Origin: Labyrinthula sp. Ha
Taxonomy: Eukaryota > Sar > Bigyra > Labyrinthulida > Labyrinthulaceae
Direction: 5' to 3'
Assembly: GCA_015227615.1 (NCBI GenBank)
Contig: JAALGZ010000023.1
Coordinates: 186,001 to 250,000 of the forward strand
Length of the DNA stretch: 64,000 nucleotides
Shown in pieces: positions 56,780-64,000 of this stretch. A program made the translations under genes and the position numbers. The stretch's first letter is position 1, and each line of letters begins with the position of its first letter. A model generated the notes under the pieces. It was not told the origin of the DNA. It was given only the letters and a program-made list of their open reading frames with translations, and searched no databases.

Positions 56780-59700
56780 GCTTGAATTTTAACAGCTAAT
56801 TTTCCAGATGTTTCTATTGTCCGTTAAACCCGTTCTTATGTTTCAGTGAGTTCATTGTTGGAACATAATTCCGATGAGGATAAATTACAAATAGAAAGAT
56901 GTTGTAAACAAAAACATATTGAATACCAAAGGTTTAAACTAAAGGAGTACAGAATCCTGAGATATTCTGTAAAGAGGTTTGATTTTGAGTAGTCTAGAGG
57001 CTGCCATACATTATAATTGTAACTTATCATCGAAAATCAGCATGGATATTACAGCTCTAATAGGTAATCATTAGGATTGTGGCTGTAGATGCTAGAATCT
57101 TAGGAGCAAATTGAGTCACAAGGTCATATCTACACGCGAATAGTGGATTGAGTATGTAGCTGATTACTATTACAGCTGTCAGGAGGGGCTTTCGTTGCTA
57201 CTATTTGACAGTAAGACTGGATTTTGGTTAGATGATGTAAAATTAGAAAGAGGTAAAATGAGTGCAATTTAAGATTTTGCACAGTGTGCACAGAAGGGGA
57301 AGCAAAACTTGTTTCTTGGGCTATTCAGGGAGAAACTCTATGCAAAGTTTGAGAGATATTATATTCGTGACAAATTGGCTGATGCTGAGCTTTCGTTGGT
57401 GTTACTTGTCATGTGCAGTGTAAGGAAGAGAGACGAGTCAACGACGGATTAGAAGATGAGGATATCTGTGTTTTTTACATTTTTTTTAATGTTGTTCTCC
57501 TAACCTTCACTAATTTTTAGTAATGTTTTTGGTAGCTAATATAGTTTTGGAAAACACCTGGGTTCGTTGAAGGCGGGTTTTCTTTACCATTTGTTTGAGT
57601 TAAGAGAGAGATTTCCTTCCTTGGGAATATTAGCTTGAAGTACTGTTTGCAATTCATTTGGGTCTTACTTTCTTTTAAGCAGTTCGTTATCAATGTATCT
57701 GTTATTGTATATAGCCTAAAAAATAGCTTTACTTCTTGTTATATAATGTCATGTTACTTTCGTTTAAACTGGTTCCGGTAATCTGTCGCTGTGAACTACA
57801 ATCAATGAGAGAGTCACCCACTTAATCTGAAATCCTTCCTTTATATCCATTACTTTCAACCTAGGAATGTTTCCTGGCTGACCTTTGATCTATTATTTTT
57901 TTAACCTAGGTCCCTTACAGATTCTGTACCATTACATGCTAGAAATTTCATTAGAAGAACAAGATATGTTTAAGCGTTATAAATATTCAACTTCGGCTCA
58001 TATAACATACATTTTCATTTGGAAGAACGGTTTTGATTTACTTCATTAGACTTGACTATTGTATCTTCTTTTTTCACTGCCCAATAACATTCGGTTCGTG
58101 GAGGTCATCTTGCTATAATCGCGAAAGTTGTCAGACTTAACAACTCATATCTGAATTAAAAGTCAAATATACATTCTTGGAATTTTAGTTCACAGAAAAG
58201 ATATTGTCAGCTACTTCAATAACAAAGTATCTGTTCGTCAAGATATCTCATATTGAACGAGAGCCTGTGGAACCAGATAAGAGTTGATATGTGTCAATAG
58301 TTCAGGCCTAGTTATACTTAACCTCCATCGTCTTTGAAATTGAAAGTGGCGTAAAAGCGTTGTTTCTTTTAAATTAAAAGGATAAAGCTAAAATAGCCCC
58401 AAACAAAATGTGATGGTTAAGTTACAGAAAGGTAGATAATTTTGCAATATCAATAATACCACTTTATTAATGCAGTTATCTTCGTTGTAGAATAGTTTTA
58501 AAATGGAGATTCTAAGGCTAAAAGGCTTAGCAAGACTACCTCCATGTTGGTTCCAAAACTAAGTAACAAAATAGGTTATTAACTTACAATTTTTATAGCT
58601 TGCTTTCTTTATTAGCAGCACAAACATGTAATTTTTTAATAACTTGAGAGTTCTAACACTGGCAGAAAAAAAGAATTAATGGATTCATATGTACTGTAGA
58701 TTTGAATATTTTATTTTTTAGAAAGATTTATCTGTTAACACCTAATTTGAGAATTTCAGAGGTTTCAACATTAACAGGATATTACTCAGCGCAGTTCAAG
58801 GAAAGTTGAGGGTAACCATTACTAGGTACATAATCACTTTATCTAAATCATTTTCGGGTAGTCATTTGCCATGCTTCCTAATGAAATCCGAATTTAAACC
58901 TTTTGATATATACATTGTTATAAAAAATTCCGTAGCTACACTCAGTACATTAAATAGTGTGTCCAATATCTCCATGTACACCTTTGTGGCTAATATTTCG
59001 TAATACTGCTAATGAACCTACTCTTCCTGGTAGATTTCTCAGTAAATACTGATTATCTACTCTCTTGTCGATAAGAACATCCTTCACTCTATGGGAAAAG
59101 CCCTGGGAAAATAATACATTGTGGAGGTCATCTTAACGCTAAAGTTCCATTAGAGCTTAAGGTAAATTAGTCGTATATTGGAATAGATCCACATAAGGAA
59201 CACTGGAATTATCCAAGTTATCCCTAAGGGTCCGAGAACAAATATCAAGAATATTAAATTGGAATAAAACATATGAATCTAGTGTATTACCTTATGCAGC
59301 TACCATAGTAAATAAACTGTGACAAATCTTATACTACAAGCTTTTAAATTTTGTAGTAATGTCTTTGAATTACCTGTATGTTTTTCTAGCTTCCATCAAG
59401 TAGCTTTAATTAAATACATGAAAGTAAAAATTAATAAAATATCTAGTGAAAATAAATCGAGAAATGAATTATAGAGAGTTAACTATATAGCTTAGGAGAA
59501 CCTGTATACACTACCTAGGATATCTCCGGAACTACATAATTTTTAAATGACAGCGCATACATTCTTTCCTTTGGGAATATCCCAATTTCTCTAGGAAGTG
59601 AACTTCACAAAAATCCTATTTCATATCATCTAAGTGTATGGATGAACACCATAAGTCAACTTTTGCACGGATCACCAGCAGCAGATTTGTTTTGATCGTA

Positions 59701-61639
59701 TAGATGATAGCATAATAACAAACTGTTTCAGGTAAATTGTGCCAATGCTTAGTAAGATTATGATTCTAGAAGACGATTCTATCTGAACCTTGAAAGATCT
59801 TATCAAGCTAAAGCTTCTATCGATGAATATAGGAATGTCACAGAAAGATTTAACCCTAATTGTATGAAACTCTAAATTTAGATTCTCGTAAATCTTAGCT
59901 CTAGCAAAGTAGCAGATACTTTCATAAGTCTATTCTGATTCCAGCAGCAAATGCAGTCGAGATATTAGAATTCTAAATGCGGTATATTCAGGAAGTCCCG
60001 ACGGAGAAACCTATTGGGCCTCCTGAATTTTTGAAATTAATTCAAATTATGCTTTTGAATAAAGCGAGTCCAATACACTCTGTAGCCTAAATCCTAATCA
60101 ATAAATACAATTTTCTCGTCGTTTCGAATAGGGGTACTGAGTGAGTCCTTATTGATGACCCATTCAGGCTATCTACGAGGTTCTCCAGTAACTGTGTGAA
60201 AGTGAATAAGTTTCGATACCACATTGAGTGAGGAAAGAAGGAAAATGTTGAGGATTCCTGAGTGAGGATTGAGGAACTCAATGAGGATTTTTGAGGGAGA
60301 TATATACGGAGCAGTTGACTCGTAGTTCTTAAGGGGTTGATCGAAGGTCTTCCAGTAATGTGCGAATAACTTTTGATTAATATACCGAGGAAATAACTAG
60401 AAAATTAGAGCTTTGTGAACGAACCTTGAGTACTTTCAAAATACCCTAAGTTTTATTTCATTGAATTAGACTTTTCATATTATTTGGCACTAATCACCAG
60501 AATCAGCTAATCCAGAGAAAATTTATGCTTCAAACTCACCTACTTTTATCGAGCAGTAAAGATACAAAAGATGTTGAATTTTTTTTACCCTGTTACTAAC
60601 CTCCCCCCAAAAAAATTCAGCAACCCCATCGAACCAAATAGATGATAAAACATCATATCTTTGGTGCTGCTGAGCTGTTTCACTAATAACAGGTTAGCTA
60701 CGTAAAGATCGAGAACTAGGCAAGGGGAGATGATATAATGTAGATTAACTAACTTATTTTCCATTAATAGTAATATTCAAAGAGCAAAAATTAATAAATA
60801 TGAAAAGTTTTTGCCCTATCAGATGTAACAGTTGCTATATTGATGATGAAGACTATGAAATTAGAAATAGAGTTAAGATCCCTGGAGGAAACATCAACAA
60901 AACTTTAGTTAGGATAAAACTAGTTTACTATGAGTATTGACTACTTTCAACTCATAGATTGCTTTGGTTGAGAGTGGTTGGCTTGCTAAATAACATATTT
61001 CGGCATATTAGGTAGACATCTGAACTTTATTATACTTATTTTATACAACCTTTAAGTTCTAATTTGCTTAAGAATGCTATATTTTCAACTTATAGAAGTG
61101 ATTAGGGTTCAAGTGGTTTGTTTCAATAGATAAAGAACGGGAAAATGGCTTCAAGTGTTTGAGTTTTAAATCTCTTGCTATAATTTTCATATCATAAAAT
61201 AGCTCTTATGTAATTAGCCAATATAATTTCGTATACCCTAAATACTTTAGTAAATGAGCTAATAATACCAAAAATGTCATATCTAGTGGGTATTCGAGTA
61301 GTCTATCCTACAGGATCCAGTGCACCCTATAAACAAGCAGAAGCATTGGACATATGAATCATGTAAATTTTCCTTAGAAGCCGTATCTGTCATTGGCACG
61401 ATATTTTAAATAGGTTATATATCTTGATTGCTTTACATATTAACCTAAAAGATAAGTCAACGAGTCTAATCAATATTTTTCAATTCAGTCTATAGCTAGA
61501 TAAAGGAAAAGGATTAGGTATTATTTCTATGTTTATTCGTCAGACATAATTACACAATCCTACTTTATCATTTCATTTGCACACCCAAAACAAAAAGAAC
61601 CAAAAAGAGAAAGCATGAGATTAAAACTAAAAAAAAAGA
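56780..61639. other. AT-rich intergenic spacer
   Basis: Holds the upstream region of the phosphatase gene and no other gene I can support. Around 60175-60400 there is a diverged tandem repeat (TTCTCCAGTAACTGTGTG near 60181, TCTTCCAGTAATGTGCG near 60349) separated by a purine-rich stretch with repeated GAGGATT. The rest shows nothing recognisable. Confidence 0.5.
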
Positions 61640-64000
61640 CTATTCAAACTTAATTTCTCTGAGAAACTTAATCGAACACTCATCCAAACCTCCTGCATCT
61701 CTTAATATACCCACATTAGCATCTTTTACCTTATCCAAAATTGTCCTTTCTAATCTCCAATTAAACAAAGAAACCTTTTCTTGTAATCTTTCTGCATGTT
61801 CATATTTATCTCTATTCTCAATACTAAGAGGATGAAAAGCTTTTCCAATTTCCAAAATATCTTCTACATTCAAATTTGTTTTTACATATGAACATTGAGG
61901 ACAAAGACTTGCTCGACAAGTTTTACAAGAAATTTCACATTCAGTTCCATCACCACATAAAAAACAATAACGCTTATGATTATCTGCTTGAAAAATATGT
62001 TTTTTTCCATTAAAACAAAGAGATAGATCAACTTTTAAAATATTTCCAAGTTCAAGTAACATTTTTTTTTTGAAATAAAGTTTGTTTGAATATAATAAAA
62101 AGAATAATAAAGGTGAAGAAGAAGTATTGAATAATTTTGTATTGTATGAAATTAAGGAATGTTTAATAAAATATTGAAAAAAAACACAAAATTCATCTTT
62201 GAAAGAAGAAGAATCATAACTATAATGATGTATTGATAAAACAAAAAAACCATCAAAATATGATAAATTTTGTGTTTCTTTTGGTCTTAACCAATCAGGA
62301 AAATTATAAAATTGAGGAACACAATTTTCACTCTCCATAAAACTTTTTCCAAAATTATTCATACAAAAATCTTCAAATATTTCTATTTTCTTATGATCTT
62401 CACTTTGCATTTCATAGTAACTATTTACTCTTTTAGAAAAAAATTTTCCAAACATTTTCTTTACTCTTTCATAACTTTCGTTTGAAGTTTTATCTTTTAA
62501 TAAAGATAAACAAATTTCTAAATCATCAGAATCTAATTTAAGAACAAATTCTGTCAAATCTAAACTTTCTTCTTTTCTTATATAAAAACCCTTTTCTTTC
62601 AAGAATTTAGTTGCTTGACCAAATTCACCACTAAAAGAAACACAAACAGATTCCATTAAATTTAAACTTTTCTCTGGAAGATTTTCGTGTAAATTACAAT
62701 CTGTTTTTTTAACTTGTTTAAGTAAATACTCAAATTGATCTTTTGCTTCAAAAAAACTTTCATTTAAACACATATCCGAATATAATTGAAAAAATATTGT
62801 TTTAATTAAACAATTCTTTTCTTCCTTTGAATAATTTTGTATAAACTTTATTAAAGATTTCAAAAATTCTAAGCGTGTTTCAAAAGTAATATATTTTTCT
62901 AAAAATCTTTTTAAATCTTCAATACTTTTATTAAAAGTGTATTTTTTAGAATAAAGATAATCTAAAATTAAATAAACATTATCACTTAAATTTTTCTTGC
63001 AAAAGAATTCAAGTACATCTTGATCATTTATTTTTGTTCTTAATTTAAACTTATATTCATCAACTAGGATTTTTAAAATTTCTAAAAAAACAAAAACATC
63101 ATTTTCATAATTTGGAAAATCATTCATAATATTTTTTAATGAAGTATTTAGAAAAAGTTCTAAATCTACAACATTTTCTTTTTTTGCTTGAGAATAAACA
63201 ACTTGAAAAGATTCTAAAGAAATAAATTCTAAATTATTAATTATTTCTTTTTCTTCATTACAAATACTTCCTCCACCATCAAAAAGAGCTTCTAATAAAC
63301 TTTTTGTATTTTTTCTTGTTTTACAGATTGCTTCTTTTACTAAAATTTCATCAGGTTTAAATCCATATGATAAAAATATTCTTAAACATTTTTCTTTTTC
63401 TCCTTCACAATTACATTCAAAAAGTTGAAAAATATAATCGTAAATATTTTCCTGTATATTTAAAAGTTGTTTTTTTTCCTTTATTAAATTCATGAACTGT
63501 TCAAGAACAGTGGAAGAATGTGTACTTAAACAAAGCTGCAAAAAATTTTTTTCAGAATAACATTTTTTAAAAAAATCAACATCAACTTGAAAAAGTAAAT
63601 CAATTAAATCTAAATTTTGAATAAAACATAACTCAATATAAATTCTTCCCAATATTTTCACATTTTCATTTATAAATTCATTAAATCCATGCAATAAAAG
63701 TGTTCTAAAATATTTTTGATCGTTGGCAAACAATAATTGTAATAAAAAGTTAACGGCTAAATCTTCATTTTTGTATGCTTGAAATTTGAACCGACTCAAT
63801 TTTCGTGTGATAGCAAAAAATATTTCATAATTATTAATATCTATAGAAAGTGTTAAAGGAGTGTGAAGTTCAACAGAAGAAAAAATTTGATTATCAGATT
63901 CTGTCGTTTCATCGTCTTGAAAAGTTTCATCTTCTTGTGGATGTTTTTTCACAGCAAGATCAATAGAATCCAAATCCAATAAGAACTCAACAACTTCAAG
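61640..64000 (-). CDS. large helical-repeat protein with C-terminal cysteine cluster (5' end outside window)
   Basis: The frame is open from the window edge to a TAG stop: 786 codons visible, with the true start to the right of 64000. Most of the protein is helical, with repeated blocks of Leu, Phe and Asn (e.g. YFRTLLLHGFNEFINENVKI, LIDLLFQVDVDFFKKCYSEK) that resemble degenerate ankyrin-like repeats. Near the C-terminus, about 100 residues from the end, a cluster of seven Cys in CFLC...CEISCKTC...CPQC spacing looks like a zinc-binding module; it is not a clear RING, MYND or FYVE. The codons are extremely AT-rich, like the host spacer. I do not recognise the family; an adaptor or ubiquitin-pathway role is possible but unsupported. 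Confidence 0.75.
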   Translation of the reverse strand, partial: LEVVEFLLDLDSIDLAVKKHPQEDETFQDDETTESDNQIFSSVELHTPLTLSIDINNYEIFFAITRKLSRFKFQAYKNEDLAVNFLLQLLFANDQKYFRTLLLHGFNEFINENVKILGRIYIELCFIQNLDLIDLLFQVDVDFFKKCYSEKNFLQLCLSTHSSTVLEQFMNLIKEKKQLLNIQENIYDYIFQLFECNCEGEKEKCLRIFLSYGFKPDEILVKEAICKTRKNTKSLLEALFDGGGSICNEEKEIINNLEFISLESFQVVYSQAKKENVVDLELFLNTSLKNIMNDFPNYENDVFVFLEILKILVDEYKFKLRTKINDQDVLEFFCKKNLSDNVYLILDYLYSKKYTFNKSIEDLKRFLEKYITFETRLEFLKSLIKFIQNYSKEEKNCLIKTIFFQLYSDMCLNESFFEAKDQFEYLLKQVKKTDCNLHENLPEKSLNLMESVCVSFSGEFGQATKFLKEKGFYIRKEESLDLTEFVLKLDSDDLEICLSLLKDKTSNESYERVKKMFGKFFSKRVNSYYEMQSEDHKKIEIFEDFCMNNFGKSFMESENCVPQFYNFPDWLRPKETQNLSYFDGFFVLSIHHYSYDSSSFKDEFCVFFQYFIKHSLISYNTKLFNTSSSPLLFFLLYSNKLYFKKKMLLELGNILKVDLSLCFNGKKHIFQADNHKRYCFLCGDGTECEISCKTCRASLCPQCSYVKTNLNVEDILEIGKAFHPLSIENRDKYEHAERLQEKVSLFNWRLERTILDKVKDANVGILRDAGGLDECSIKFLREIKFE

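Overview
The window is AT-rich nuclear DNA from a unicellular eukaryote. The evidence is compact ORFs for conserved eukaryotic proteins (CCT gamma chaperonin, a Pol III subunit, ribosomal protein eS24, CDC5L), GT-AG introns (one of 103 bp, several predicted at only 22-30 bp), large AT-rich spacers, and Ty3/gypsy LTR retrotransposons. The host genes fit the standard genetic code and end in TAA or TAG. I cannot place the lineage more closely from sequence alone.

Layout. 1-5.0 kb: part of a Ty3/gypsy element (element A, minus strand), cut by the window edge. 7.5-10.1 kb: divergent pair CCT3 (-) and POLR3E/RPC5-like (+) sharing a 143-bp intergenic promoter region. 11.4-16.6 kb: left arm of an inverted duplication, holding a promoterless 3' fragment of a phosphatase gene and a broken copy of a ROCO GTPase gene with a solo LTR just upstream. 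18.7-22.5 kb: gene cluster of RPS24 (+), CDC5L (-), a histidine phosphatase (-) and a likely 42-residue membrane protein (-). About 26.4-27.8 kb: heavily eroded gypsy relic (element C). 32.5-42.3 kb: a full-length gypsy element (element B) with two 392-bp LTRs and a 5-bp target-site duplication. 48.0-53.5 kb: right, parental arm of the inverted duplication, with the ROCO gene and the 3' end of a pseudokinase-phosphatase-EF-hand gene that runs to 56.7 kb. 61.6 kb to the right edge: a large repeat-type protein with a C-terminal cysteine cluster, 5'-truncated by the window.

Most striking is element B. Its last ORF runs integrase, chromodomain, a SANT/Myb-like segment and then a complete-looking MT-A70 N6-adenine methyltransferase domain with the DPPW catalytic box, ending just before the polypurine tract. 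An LTR retrotransposon that combines a histone-mark reader with an adenine-methylation writer is the best candidate here for an undescribed system. Second is the well-dated rearrangement history. A segment carrying the 3' end of the phosphatase gene plus nearly all of the ROCO gene was copied in inverted orientation 31 kb away. The copy then lost 687 bp between 6-bp microhomologies and took a solo LTR, whose empty site is still visible in the parental arm. A recurring TTTTGGGCAATT box near host genes, also present in two of the three LTRs of the B family, is a candidate core promoter element.
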